Positions 25,473 through 33,166 of a DNA stretch of 64,000 bases are shown one piece after another. Each line of letters opens with the position of its first letter. Position 1 is the stretch's first letter. The notes beneath the pieces were generated by a model that worked only from the letters and a program-made list of their open reading frames with translations, was not told the origin of the DNA and did no database searches. Both the position numbers and the translations under genes were made by a program. Source of the stretch: Spirochaeta thermophila DSM 6192 (GTDB lineage Bacteria; Spirochaetota; Spirochaetia; Winmispirales; Winmispiraceae); the NCBI RefSeq assembly GCF_000147075.1, contig NC_014484.1, positions 2,373,501 through 2,437,500 of the forward strand, given 5' to 3'.

Positions 25473-26483
25473 ATGAAACGAGCCATTGCCCTCCCCTTCG
25501 CCGTCCTCCTCCTCCTTTCGTGTCGGCAGGGAGAACCTCTCACGAGGACCGATTTCGCCCTCGGCACCGTCTGCTCGGTGAGGATCTTCGACCACAAGGA
25601 CGAGGAGATCCTCGATGAGGCCTTCTCCCTCCTCTCCTCCATCGAAGCCACCTTTTCACCCTCCATAGAGGGGAGTGATATCTGGAAGGTCAATCACGGA
25701 GGAGGAAGGCCCACCACGGTGTCACCGGAGACCGCCGCCGTACTCTCACGGGCCCTCGACTATGCTCGCACCTCTGGGGGGGCCTTCGATCCCGCGATAG
25801 GAGCCCTGGTGAACTTGTGGGGCATCGGTACCGACCGGGCACGTATCCCTTCGCCGGAGGAAATCGAGCACGCCCTCGGCACCATCGACTACCACCTCGT
25901 CTCACTCGAGGGAGACACGGTCGTAGTCGAGAACCCCGAGACCAGGCTCGACCTCGGGGCCATCGTGAAGGGGTATGCGAGCGATGAGCTCGCCTCGCTC
26001 TTCACGACAAGGGGAGTGCGGTCGGCCATCGTGGACCTCGGAGGGAACATTTTCGCGCTGGGGAGCCGGCCCGACGGCACACCCTGGAGGATAGGGATCC
26101 AGGATCCGGAAGGTCCGAAAGGAAGCTACGTGGGGATCCTCAGGGTGAGGGACAAGGCGGTGGTCACCTCCGGTGTCTATGAACGGTTCTTCATACAGGA
26201 CGGCATCCGCTACCACCACCTCCTCGATCCTGCGACCGGCTACCCTGCGAGGACGGGACTCCTGAGTGTCACCGTGATCCACCCCCGAGGCATCGACGCC
26301 GATGCCCTTTCCACCACACTCTTCGTCCTCGGGATGGAAAGGGGCCATACCTATCTGCGCGAACGACATCCTGAGGCCGAAGCCCTCTTCATAGGAGAGG
26401 ATCACACCATATGGATGACCCCAGGACTCGAAGGGACCTTCACCCTCACCGCCGAGACCTACTCGCTCGAGAGACTTCCCTAA
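25473..26483 (+). CDS. apbE: FAD:protein FMN transferase, lipoprotein
   Basis: 336 residues from ATG 25473 (an in-frame TTG at 25437 is part of the promoter). The lipobox LLLLSCRQ predicts a periplasmic lipoprotein, as for other ApbE proteins. Family motifs are GTVCSVRIFD, GAFDPAIGALVNLWGIG, DLGAIVKGYASDELA, SAIVDLGGNIFALGSRP and the metal-binding HHLLDPATGYPA. ApbE attaches FMN to Thr/Ser of Rnf, Nqr and other redox subunits outside the cytoplasm. No Rnf or Nqr gene is in the window. The convergent neighbour is a NusG-domain-II protein, a family I recall seeing near apbE in other genomes. Confidence 0.94.
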   Translation: MKRAIALPFAVLLLLSCRQGEPLTRTDFALGTVCSVRIFDHKDEEILDEAFSLLSSIEATFSPSIEGSDIWKVNHGGGRPTTVSPETAAVLSRALDYARTSGGAFDPAIGALVNLWGIGTDRARIPSPEEIEHALGTIDYHLVSLEGDTVVVENPETRLDLGAIVKGYASDELASLFTTRGVRSAIVDLGGNIFALGSRPDGTPWRIGIQDPEGPKGSYVGILRVRDKAVVTSGVYERFFIQDGIRYHHLLDPATGYPARTGLLSVTVIHPRGIDADALSTTLFVLGMERGHTYLRERHPEAEALFIGEDHTIWMTPGLEGTFTLTAETYSLERLP

Positions 26484-26854
26484 AAGGTGGTCCCGTCCAC
26501 CGGGGAAGAGCCCTTCCTCCCCTCCACCATGACGAATATCCGGTTGGGAAGACAGGCGATCCACTGCCCCGGCGAGGATATCCTCCCCATGGCAATACAG
26601 AGCTTGTCGGGACACGGCGCCTCTTCCATCCACACCGCCCCGTTCCGGATGATCACCTTCTCAGGTCCGAGAGGACCTTCCACCTCCAGGGTCCTGTCCT
26701 CGTCGAGAGGATAGAGGAAGACTCCCCCCTCGCTTTCCACCCGCACCACGAGAGGCCCCATCGGACGGGTATAGGCCGCAGCGAGCACACCTGTGAGTGC
26801 GAAGAGGGCGAGCACGATGATCACCCAGTCACCGATTCCCATGGATCTACGCAT
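26480..26854 (-). CDS. NusG domain II (DUF1312) membrane-anchored protein
   Basis: 124 residues from ATG 26854 (GGGGGTG upstream; an earlier in-frame ATG lacks such a site). One N-terminal membrane helix (DWVIIVLALFALTGVLAAAY) precedes an extracytoplasmic beta domain. There V-R-V-E-S-E-G-G and CPDKLCIAMGRISSPG and IACLPNRIFVMVEG match the NusG-domain-II family. The paired cysteines (CPDKLC...C) could bind a metal or form a disulfide. Its role is unknown. Its start overlaps the upstream ATPase gene by 8 bases, so it is the third gene of an Mre11-ATPase-NusGII operon. It overlaps the end of apbE by 4 bases. Confidence 0.78.
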   Translation of the reverse strand: MRRSMGIGDWVIIVLALFALTGVLAAAYTRPMGPLVVRVESEGGVFLYPLDEDRTLEVEGPLGPEKVIIRNGAVWMEEAPCPDKLCIAMGRISSPGQWIACLPNRIFVMVEGRKGSSPVDGTTF

Positions 26855-28997
26855 GATCACCCCCGAGATCGTGGATCCGTGCATCCGGGAATTCCTCTCT
26901 CACCACCGAAACCACATCGGGGAAGCTCGTGAAGAGGCAGATCTGCCATCCCTTGTCCACCAGACGATGGAGCGCCCGAACCGCACCCCGTCTCCGAGAA
27001 GGGTCCAGGGACTCGAAGGCCTCGTCGAGCACGATCACCCCCGGTGTCTCAGAGAGTTCGGCCATGGCGAGCCGACAACCGAGATAGAAGGCCCCCATGG
27101 TCCCCTTTGAGAGCTGAGGCAACTCCCTCGGTATTCCCTGGGCGTCCATGGCCCGGATCCCCTTCAGAGAGAGCGTGTCGAGCATCACCTCCCGTTCCCC
27201 TCCCCCGGTGATCATCTCGTAGTAGGGTCTCACCCTGGAAACGAGGCCGGCGAAGTCCTTCGCCATCCGCTCACGAAGACGGGAAAACACCTCCGTGAGA
27301 AGGGCATAGGCGGATTTCTCGGCCTCCAGACGGGAGAGCTCTCGGAAGAGACGTTCCCGCTCCCCCCTCAGACGGAAGAGCTCTTCCATGGCCTCACTGT
27401 AGTTCCCCATCCGCCCCTTGAGCCTCGCCACCTCTTCGAGGACATGCTCGTACTCACGATCGAGCCCCTCTCGAACCTTCCGGAGATCTTCCCGTTCGTT
27501 CCTGAGGACGATCCGCTCCTCCTCCGTGAGCTCCTCCCCCCGGAGCCTGAGCCTACAGCCATCCCTCTCCATGGCGATGTACCGTTCCAAGTCCACCAGG
27601 GAGGTCTTTCCGCTCCGCTCCATCGCCCTCCTCACCCAGCCCTCCTCGGCCTCCAGACTACGCACCACCTCCCGATACCGCGCCACCTCTGCGCCGTACT
27701 CCTCCCAGGTGCGAGCCCCCACCCGCCCCAGCCACTCCCGCAACCGCCGGCCGGCCTCCTCCTCCCTCCTCCGCGCCTCCACCCACGCCCTCTCCACCCC
27801 CTCCACCTCCTCACCCAGCCGTCGCACCTCCTCCCTCCACACCTCCCACTCACGGCGCACCCCCTCTCCCTCGGCCCTCCACCGTGCCCAGGCCTCCCTC
27901 AACCTCCCCTCACCCACCACCCGCCGCACCATCCCCGTACCCCGCACCCGCCACACCAACCCCACCACCATCCCCCCGAGCCCCGCCACCGCCAGCCCCA
28001 CCCCCGCACCCACCCATCCCGGCCATCCTGCCATCCCCACCCCCACACACACCCCCACTCCCCCCGCCAGCATCATCCACACCCCCCTCCGGCGCCATCC
28101 CTCCCCCATCACCAACACCCTCTCCTTCTCCTCGCGCCCCCTCACCCTCTCCTCCACCCCCGCCAACGCCTCCTCGGCCCTGCGGAGATCCAGCTTTCGG
28201 AGCTCCACCTCCTCACCCAGCCGTCGCACCTCCTCCCTGCACGCATCCCACTCACGCCGCAAGGCCTCCCCCTCCTGCCGGACACCCTCACCACACACCA
28301 CCCTCAACCGTCCCACCTCCTCCTCGATCTCCCTCACCCGCCGCACCCTCTCCCACGCCTGTTCCAGCTCCCTCAACCGGCGCCACTCCTCCTGCTCCTG
28401 AATCCGCCGATCCAGCTCCCGTTCCCGCTCCTCCACCCCGCGCCGCTCCCGCTCAAGCGCCCCAAGCCGCTCCTCCATACGCCGAAGCTCCCCCCACACC
28501 ACCTCCCTCCCCGAAAGCCGCTCCTCCCACCTCCGGATCTGCGCATCCACCTCGGCGAGTCGCGCCCTCACCTCCCTCCGTTCCCTCATCTGCACCGTCT
28601 CGCGCCCCACCTCCCTCCCCGCCTTCTCCACCTCCAAGATCAACCGTTCCAGGTTCACTCCCCCTGCGAACAGCTGCTCCTGGACGAACTGGGCCGCCCC
28701 CCGCTGACTCGAGAAATCCACCTCCACCCTGCCGGAACGAATCGCATACACCTCGGAGAACAGAGACGCGGGAACATGCCACTCCTCTCCCACCCACTCC
28801 CCCTCCACCCTCCGCTCCCCCGCCCTCCCATAGCGGTCGAGATCCTTCCTCCCCGAGGCGATGAGATCGTAGAGCGCATCGCACACCGTGGACTTCCCCG
28901 CCTCGTTGGGCCCGTGGAACACCGTCACCGGCCCCAGCTCGAACCGTACCTCCGAGAACTTTCCGAACCCGATCAGCCTTATCCCCCTGAGCCTCAT
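26847..28997 (-). CDS. YhaN-like SMC/Rad50-type ATPase with central membrane helices
   Basis: 716 residues. Walker A GPNEAGKST (residues ~29-37) lies at the N-terminus, as in RecF, SbcC and RecN proteins. Long charged coiled coils follow (~120-300 and ~365-560). The signature-like LSKGTMGAFYLGCRLAMAEL and Walker B VIVLDEAFESLDPSRRR are at the C-terminus. Two Gly/Val-rich hydrophobic segments at about 308-352 interrupt the coils, as I recall for Bacillus YhaN. The head domains therefore remain cytosolic while the hinge is at the membrane. The ATG overlaps the stop of the Mre11-like nuclease gene, the usual Rad50/Mre11 pairing. The coding strand is extremely G-rich (codons GTG, GAG, AGG). Confidence 0.85.
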   Translation of the reverse strand: MRLRGIRLIGFGKFSEVRFELGPVTVFHGPNEAGKSTVCDALYDLIASGRKDLDRYGRAGERRVEGEWVGEEWHVPASLFSEVYAIRSGRVEVDFSSQRGAAQFVQEQLFAGGVNLERLILEVEKAGREVGRETVQMRERREVRARLAEVDAQIRRWEERLSGREVVWGELRRMEERLGALERERRGVEERERELDRRIQEQEEWRRLRELEQAWERVRRVREIEEEVGRLRVVCGEGVRQEGEALRREWDACREEVRRLGEEVELRKLDLRRAEEALAGVEERVRGREEKERVLVMGEGWRRRGVWMMLAGGVGVCVGVGMAGWPGWVGAGVGLAVAGLGGMVVGLVWRVRGTGMVRRVVGEGRLREAWARWRAEGEGVRREWEVWREEVRRLGEEVEGVERAWVEARRREEEAGRRLREWLGRVGARTWEEYGAEVARYREVVRSLEAEEGWVRRAMERSGKTSLVDLERYIAMERDGCRLRLRGEELTEEERIVLRNEREDLRKVREGLDREYEHVLEEVARLKGRMGNYSEAMEELFRLRGERERLFRELSRLEAEKSAYALLTEVFSRLRERMAKDFAGLVSRVRPYYEMITGGGEREVMLDTLSLKGIRAMDAQGIPRELPQLSKGTMGAFYLGCRLAMAELSETPGVIVLDEAFESLDPSRRRGAVRALHRLVDKGWQICLFTSFPDVVSVVREEFPDARIHDLGGDHA

Positions 28998-30040
28998 CGC
29001 TCGATCTCCTCTCGTATCCGCAGAAGCCCGAGGCGGAGGGCGTCCCTCCAGACCCGCTCCTCACACCCGCCTCGGGACCGCTCCATCTCCTCCAGGAACA
29101 TCTGTACGAACCGATGGGAGGAGAGAACCCTCAAGGCCGCCACCTCCTCCTCGAAAGTGATCGTACGCACCCTGTCGCCATATCTCTCGAGGAGCCCCCG
29201 CTTCCAGGACTCCACCCGATCCAACCCATCCACCACCCCCCGGAGCACCACATGCACCCGATCGTACGGCCCCACACCGTCCCAGAACCCCTCCTCTTCC
29301 TCAACCCGCTCCACGCCGAAGACCACCTCCGTGACCCGAAACCGCCCCGCCCGATCCAGCGCCACAGGCTCCACCCGCACCCCCCCCTCGTCCGCCTCGA
29401 CCACGAGCACCCTCCGAGGCCCCTCTTCCCCCTCCCTCCACACCCGCGCCGACCCCGCATACCTGAACACCACATCGCCGAACCGCACCTCACAGTCCCG
29501 GTGGATATGCCCCAGCGCCACATAGTCAGGCTCGAAATCCCTCAGGAACACCGGATCGAGGATCGCAGGATCCTCCTCGCTCGAGAACCAGAAGGCATCC
29601 TGGACCGTACCGTGGGCCATCACCACCCTCACCCCCCTCTTCCGTGCGAGCCCTCCATTCCCCTCGTACCCCTCCCGCCGGTAAGGCACCCCCACCACCT
29701 CGTATCCCTCCCCCTCCCATACCCCCACTCCATCGAACGACCAGAAGAGCCCCTCGGGCGTAGAGAACTCCGAGAACTCGTGTGCACCTTTCTTGAGAAA
29801 CTCATGGTTCCCCACACAGTAGTAGACCGGCACACCCACCCCGCACAACCTCCTCCAGACCTCACCCCAGAGGGCCGCCATATCCTCGAAGGAATCGAAG
29901 AGATCACCCGGCACCACGACGAAATCCACACCCGCATCCTTCGCCACCTCGGCCACCTCATCCACCACCTCCAGACAGTACTCGCGCTCCCTGAGGGCCA
30001 CGTGCACATCCGCCGCATGAAGAAACCTCACCCGTGCCAT
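28994..30040 (-). CDS. Mre11/SbcD/YhaO-like metallophosphoesterase nuclease
   Basis: 348 residues from ATG 30040; an in-frame TTG six bases upstream is less likely because a -10-like element ends there. Calcineurin-like metal motifs appear in order: FLHAADVH (D-x-H), VVVPGDLFDS (GDLFD), CVGNHEFL (GNHE), MAHGTVQDA and LGHIHRDCEV (GHIH). This is the Mre11/SbcD nuclease layout with a short C-terminal capping domain. Mre11-type proteins resect or open DNA ends with a Rad50-type ATPase, which is encoded next with a 4-base overlap. It is divergent from the ferredoxin gene. Confidence 0.9.
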   Translation of the reverse strand: MARVRFLHAADVHVALREREYCLEVVDEVAEVAKDAGVDFVVVPGDLFDSFEDMAALWGEVWRRLCGVGVPVYYCVGNHEFLKKGAHEFSEFSTPEGLFWSFDGVGVWEGEGYEVVGVPYRREGYEGNGGLARKRGVRVVMAHGTVQDAFWFSSEEDPAILDPVFLRDFEPDYVALGHIHRDCEVRFGDVVFRYAGSARVWREGEEGPRRVLVVEADEGGVRVEPVALDRAGRFRVTEVVFGVERVEEEEGFWDGVGPYDRVHVVLRGVVDGLDRVESWKRGLLERYGDRVRTITFEEEVAALRVLSSHRFVQMFLEEMERSRGGCEERVWRDALRLGLLRIREEIER

Positions 30041-30046
30041 ACCCAA

Positions 30047-30076
30047 AGCCTACCGCACACCGGGGGGACCGATCAA
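30047..30076 (-). promoter_or_regulatory. Putative promoter of the nuclease-ATPase operon, possibly leaderless
   Basis: Minus strand: TTGATC (30071-30076), 18-nt spacer, TAGGCT (30047-30052), then 6 nt to ATG 30040. Its -35 mirrors the ferredoxin -35 (GATCAA-N10-TTGATC). Confidence 0.38.
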
Positions 30077-30086
30077 CGCCTCTCCA

Positions 30087-30115
30087 TTGATCCTTCCCCC
30101 CGGTTGGAGTATAGT
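30087..30115 (+). promoter_or_regulatory. Ferredoxin promoter
   Basis: TTGATC (30087-30092), 17-nt spacer, TATAGT (30110-30115). ATG 30147 is preceded by AGGAGG, a conventional leader of about 25 nt. Confidence 0.6.
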
Positions 30116-30146
30116 CACCCTGATATCACTCCCACAGGAGGCGATC

Positions 30147-30317
30147 ATGGCATACGTCATCACCGATGACTGCGTGGCCTGCGGGACCTGCCTTCCCGAA
30201 TGCCCGGTGGAGGCGATCAGCGAAGGGAACCCCTACGTGATCGACCCTGACACGTGCACCGACTGCGGCTCCTGCGCAGAGGTGTGCCCCGCAGAAGCCA
30301 TCCATCCCGGCAACTGA
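30147..30317 (+). CDS. 2[4Fe-4S] bacterial-type ferredoxin
   Basis: 56 residues, typical clostridial-type length. Two cluster motifs are visible: DDCVACGTCLPECPVEAI and DTCTDCGSCAEVCPAEAI, each CxxCxxCxxxCP. It is a low-potential electron carrier for ferredoxin-dependent oxidoreductases or hydrogenase in an anaerobe. The ATG was chosen because AGGAGG lies 6 nt upstream; the longer open frame begins inside the promoter. It is monocistronic, with its own promoter and terminator. Confidence 0.96.
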   Translation: MAYVITDDCVACGTCLPECPVEAISEGNPYVIDPDTCTDCGSCAEVCPAEAIHPGN

Positions 30318-30324
30318 TCCAGGA

Positions 30325-30350
30325 CGCTGCCCCCCCGGGCAGCGTTTTTT
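30325..30350 (+). terminator. Intrinsic terminator of the ferredoxin gene
   Basis: CGCTGCCC (30325-30332), a 4-nt loop, GGGCAGCG (30337-30344), then six T. Confidence 0.92.
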
Positions 30351-30363
30351 CCCTCCGTGCACG

Positions 30364-30390
30364 AAAAAACCCGTCCTCGAACGGACGGGT
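30364..30390 (-). terminator. Intrinsic terminator of the tRNA-Leu gene
   Basis: ACCCGTCC and GGACGGGT (30369-30376/30383-30390) pair around a 6-nt loop. On the minus strand six T follow. It sits immediately beyond the tRNA 3' end, back to back with the ferredoxin terminator. Confidence 0.88.
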
Positions 30391-30391
30391 C

Positions 30392-30475
30392 TGCCCAGAG
30401 GGGGATTTGAACCCCCACGGGTTTACACCCACTAGATCCTGAATCTAGCGCGTCTACCAGTTCCGCCACCTGGGC
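30392..30475 (-). tRNA. tRNA-Leu (anticodon CAG)
   Basis: 84 nt on the minus strand. The acceptor arm GCCCAGG pairs with CTCTGGGC. The D arm contains GGTAGACGC. The anticodon arm CTAGA-TTCAGGA-TCTAG places CAG at 34-36. A long class II variable arm (TGGGTG...ACCCG) and T arm GGGGG-TTCAAAT-CCCCC complete the fold. CCA is not encoded after discriminator A. It reads CUG codons. The terminator follows directly. Confidence 0.95.
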
Positions 30476-30529
30476 ACGCAGCGGATGTTATTATGCGACA
30501 ATCCCGCTCAGGTGTCAATCAGCCCCCTG

Positions 30530-31042
30530 TCAGAGCCGCAGCTTCTTCAGCTCCTCCTTCATCCGCTCGATGTCCCTGAGCCAATCCTCGATATCCTGCT
30601 CGTGCTCCAGCTCGTCGTTCAGGATCTGTACCGCCATCTGGTAGGTGGTGTGATCCTTCCCGTTGGTGAAGTCCGCGATCTGCTCGTAGCGACGGATCGC
30701 GCACCGCTCCCCCTCGAGGTTCTGTGAGAGGATCTCCTCGATGTAAGGATCGGAAGGAACCGCGTAGTCACAACCCGCCACCTTCTGCCACTCGAAGGGC
30801 GAGAGCAACGGAGTTCCCCCGAGCTGGATGATCCTCCCCGCCAGGAGCTCCGCATGACCCAATTCCTCGGTCGCGTGGGTGAGCAGTTCGGGCTCCACCT
30901 CACTCCGCATGGGACCTTCCATCACCCTGGCCCCCACCCAGTACTGGTAGTAGGCGAGCCACTCCTCGGCGAGCGCCGCGTTGAGGAGCTCGAGGAGCTC
31001 GTTCACATCGACCCGACTGATTTCCTTACCTTTTTCTCCCAT
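30530..31042 (-). CDS. DPS-like (thioferritin-type) ferritin
   Basis: 170 residues forming a four-helix ferritin-like bundle. Di-iron ligands are visible as E27 (AALAEEWLAYYQY), E60xxH63 (ATEELGHAEL), E112 (NLEGERCAI) and E144xxH147 (LNDELEHEQD). Two cysteines, C91 (AGCDYAVP) and C114, lie beside the site. This cysteine pair is characteristic of the archaeal and anaerobe DPSL (thioferritin) group rather than classical bacterioferritin; no haem-ligand Met is obvious. The role is peroxide detoxification with iron storage in a dodecameric shell (by family). AAAGGAG precedes ATG. A plain bacterioferritin/rubrerythrin-like annotation is the alternative. Confidence 0.82.
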   Translation of the reverse strand: MGEKGKEISRVDVNELLELLNAALAEEWLAYYQYWVGARVMEGPMRSEVEPELLTHATEELGHAELLAGRIIQLGGTPLLSPFEWQKVAGCDYAVPSDPYIEEILSQNLEGERCAIRRYEQIADFTNGKDHTTYQMAVQILNDELEHEQDIEDWLRDIERMKEELKKLRL

Positions 31043-31112
31043 GATTTCACTCCTTTAGGAACATTGCCGTGTGATGATATGATACTACAGCGAGCCACAA
31101 AAAGGAAGCGCC

Positions 31113-31141
31113 TTGATCTTGATCGCCTCCCCCTGTAAGCT
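31113..31141 (+). promoter_or_regulatory. Putative promoter of the YmdB-like gene
   Basis: TTGATC (31113-31118), 17-nt spacer, TAAGCT (31136-31141); the -10 is weak. The leader contains GAGGGGG before ATG 31168. Confidence 0.28.
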
Positions 31142-31167
31142 TGCCACATTCCGGACGAGGGGGCCTC

Positions 31168-32013
31168 ATGAGAATACTCTTCATCGGCGAGATCGTGGGC
31201 AAAGAAGGGGTCTACACCGTGAAGACCCTGCTCCCCGAACTCAAGAAACGCTTCAGCCCCGACTTCATCGTGGCGAACGCCGACGGGACCACCGGAGGAT
31301 GGGGCATAGGGAAGAACCACTCCATCTACCTCCACAAGCTCGGAATCGACGTCCTCACCTCGGGAGACTGGATCTACTTCAAGAAGGACATGGTCCCTCA
31401 CATCGCCAAGAGCTCCTACCTCCTCAGGCCCGCGAACTTCCCTCCCGCAGCACCGGGGAGGGGGTATCGCACCTATCACAAGGGAGGGAAAACCCTGGGA
31501 GTGATCAACCTCATCGGACAGTCAGGATTCCCGAGGATCCACGGAAGCAACCCCTACACCTACCTTCCCTCCCTCGTCTCCCGGCTCAAGGAGAGCACGC
31601 CCCACATCATCGTGGACTTCCACGCGCACACCACAGCAGAGAAGTACACCATGTTCTTCATGGCCGACGGCATGGTCTCGGGGGTCTTCGGCACCAACTC
31701 ACGCGTCCAGACCGCCGACGAACGCATCCTCCCGGGCGGCACCGCCGTGATCTGCGACGCCGGACGGACCGGAAGTCAGATGAGCGTCCAGGGCCTCGAT
31801 CCTCAGCCCGAGATACAGCGGTTCCTCACCGCCCTCCCCCAGAAGGGGAAAACCTCCTGGGACGGCCTCGCACTCTGCGGCGTCCTTCTCGAAACCGACG
31901 AGAACGGCAAGGCCGTCTCCTTCGAACGCCTCAACATCCCTTGCCCCCCGCCCCCCCACCTTCAGGACGAGGAAGAGGAATCGGAGACATCCCCTCCGGA
32001 CGAGGCACTCTGA
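31168..32013 (+). CDS. YmdB-family metallophosphoesterase (TIGR00282)
   Basis: 281 residues. Metal motifs are FIGEIVGKEG (in place of D-x-G), VANADGTTGGWGI (family N-G/E motif), TSGDWIYFKKD, VDFHAHTTAEKY and the C-terminal GTNSRVQTADERILPGGTAVICDAG. These blocks define YmdB-type phosphodiesterases, which hydrolyse 2',3'-cyclic nucleotides and influence RNA turnover and biofilm in Bacillus. The usual D-x-G-D metal ligands appear altered (GEIVG; SGDW for GNH), so activity should not be assumed. A Pro run and acidic tail (about 255-281) are atypical. Its last 52 bases overlap the convergent cheB. ATG 31168 has GAGGGGG upstream. Confidence 0.8.
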   Translation: MRILFIGEIVGKEGVYTVKTLLPELKKRFSPDFIVANADGTTGGWGIGKNHSIYLHKLGIDVLTSGDWIYFKKDMVPHIAKSSYLLRPANFPPAAPGRGYRTYHKGGKTLGVINLIGQSGFPRIHGSNPYTYLPSLVSRLKESTPHIIVDFHAHTTAEKYTMFFMADGMVSGVFGTNSRVQTADERILPGGTAVICDAGRTGSQMSVQGLDPQPEIQRFLTALPQKGKTSWDGLALCGVLLETDENGKAVSFERLNIPCPPPPHLQDEEEESETSPPDEAL

Positions 32014-33158
32014 CGGGCCAGCTTCTCCAGCACGAGGGGAATCTCCCCCAAGGGCAGCTGGAGGTGGAGCACCCCCATCTCGTGCGCGGCCCGTGGCATG
32101 CCGTACACCACACAGGTCTCCTCGTCCTGGCCGATGGTGATCCCTCCTTGCCGGAAGACCTCGCCCAGCATACGGGCACCGTCCCTCCCCATCCCCGTCA
32201 TGATCACCGCGATGCTCCGGTTTCCATAGACCCTCGCCACCGATTCGAAGAGCACATCCACCGAAGGCCTGTGTCCGTTCACCGGCGGGGCATCCAGGAG
32301 CCTGACGACCTTCCGTCCCCCCTCCTCCTCCACCATCATGTGGAAGTCCCCCGGCGCGATGAAGACCATCCCCCTCCTCACCTCGTCACCCTCCTCGGCC
32401 TCCTTCACCGTGAGTGCGCACATCCGATTGAGACTCTCCGCGAACTCCTTGGTGAACCCGGGCGGCATGTGCTGGACGATGAGGAGGGGAAGGGGGAAGC
32501 CCTCTCCAAGGGCACCGAGGAGGGACCTGAGGGCGCTCGGCCCTCCGGTCGAGACCCCGATGGCCACCACCTCCGGCACCCCCGGCCTCCTGAGCGGGAC
32601 GACCCTCCGGGGAGGGAGGACGACCTGCGGGGGAAGCACCGGGGCGGATCTCCCGGGCGACTGCAGGACGGGACCTGCAGGCCGCTCATTCGCCGCCGGA
32701 GGCAGGTCCCTCTTCCCACCCCTCTCCCGTGCCGGCCCCTTGAGAAGGCGGTACCTCCTCCCGTAGCCCCTGATCATTTCCCTCAGGGTATCCGCCACCA
32801 GGTGCACGTCCGGGGAGATCGCACCTGAGGGCTTGGTGATGAAATCGCTCGCCCCCAGTGAGAGCGCCTCCATGGTGATGCGGGCTCCCCGCTTGGCCCG
32901 AGAGGAGAGGATGATCACCGGTATGTCGATACCGCGCTCCCTCCGTTCTCGAAGAAAGGCGAGCCCGTCCACCTTCGGCATCTCCAGGTCGAGGACGATC
33001 ACGTCGGGATCGAGTCGGGGAATCTTCTCCAGGGCGAACCCCCCGTGCATCGCAGTGCCCACCACCTCCATGTCCGGGGCCTCCTCCAGGATACGCGAAA
33101 CCATGGTCCGCATGAGCGCCGAGTCGTCCACGATGAGCACACGGATCGGATCCTGCAT
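31962..33158 (-). CDS. cheB: Chemotaxis protein-glutamate methylesterase/glutaminase
   Basis: 398 residues. The N-terminal receiver has RVLIVDDSALMR and the phospho-acceptor in VIVLDLEMPKVDG (about residue 57), followed by the conserved KPS near 104. A Pro/Arg-rich linker (about 140-205) joins it to the methylesterase. The esterase triad is Ser in GVSTGGPSALR, His in LIVQHMPPGFT and Asp in GMGRDGARML. CheB removes methyl groups from chemoreceptors for adaptation. A strong AGGAGGGG selects ATG 33158. It lies 8 bases after cheR. The C-terminal Ser run overlaps YmdB antisense by 52 bases. Confidence 0.95.
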   Translation of the reverse strand: MQDPIRVLIVDDSALMRTMVSRILEEAPDMEVVGTAMHGGFALEKIPRLDPDVIVLDLEMPKVDGLAFLRERRERGIDIPVIILSSRAKRGARITMEALSLGASDFITKPSGAISPDVHLVADTLREMIRGYGRRYRLLKGPARERGGKRDLPPAANERPAGPVLQSPGRSAPVLPPQVVLPPRRVVPLRRPGVPEVVAIGVSTGGPSALRSLLGALGEGFPLPLLIVQHMPPGFTKEFAESLNRMCALTVKEAEEGDEVRRGMVFIAPGDFHMMVEEEGGRKVVRLLDAPPVNGHRPSVDVLFESVARVYGNRSIAVIMTGMGRDGARMLGEVFRQGGITIGQDEETCVVYGMPRAAHEMGVLHLQLPLGEIPLVLEKLARQSASSGGDVSDSSSSS

Positions 33159-33166
33159 CTCCCCTC

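Noticed and set aside
27444-29525. Long plus-strand frames across the YhaN-like gene rich in Pro, His and Ser
   Set aside because: Low-complexity translation of a C-rich strand. The minus strand has Walker A, coiled coils and Walker B.
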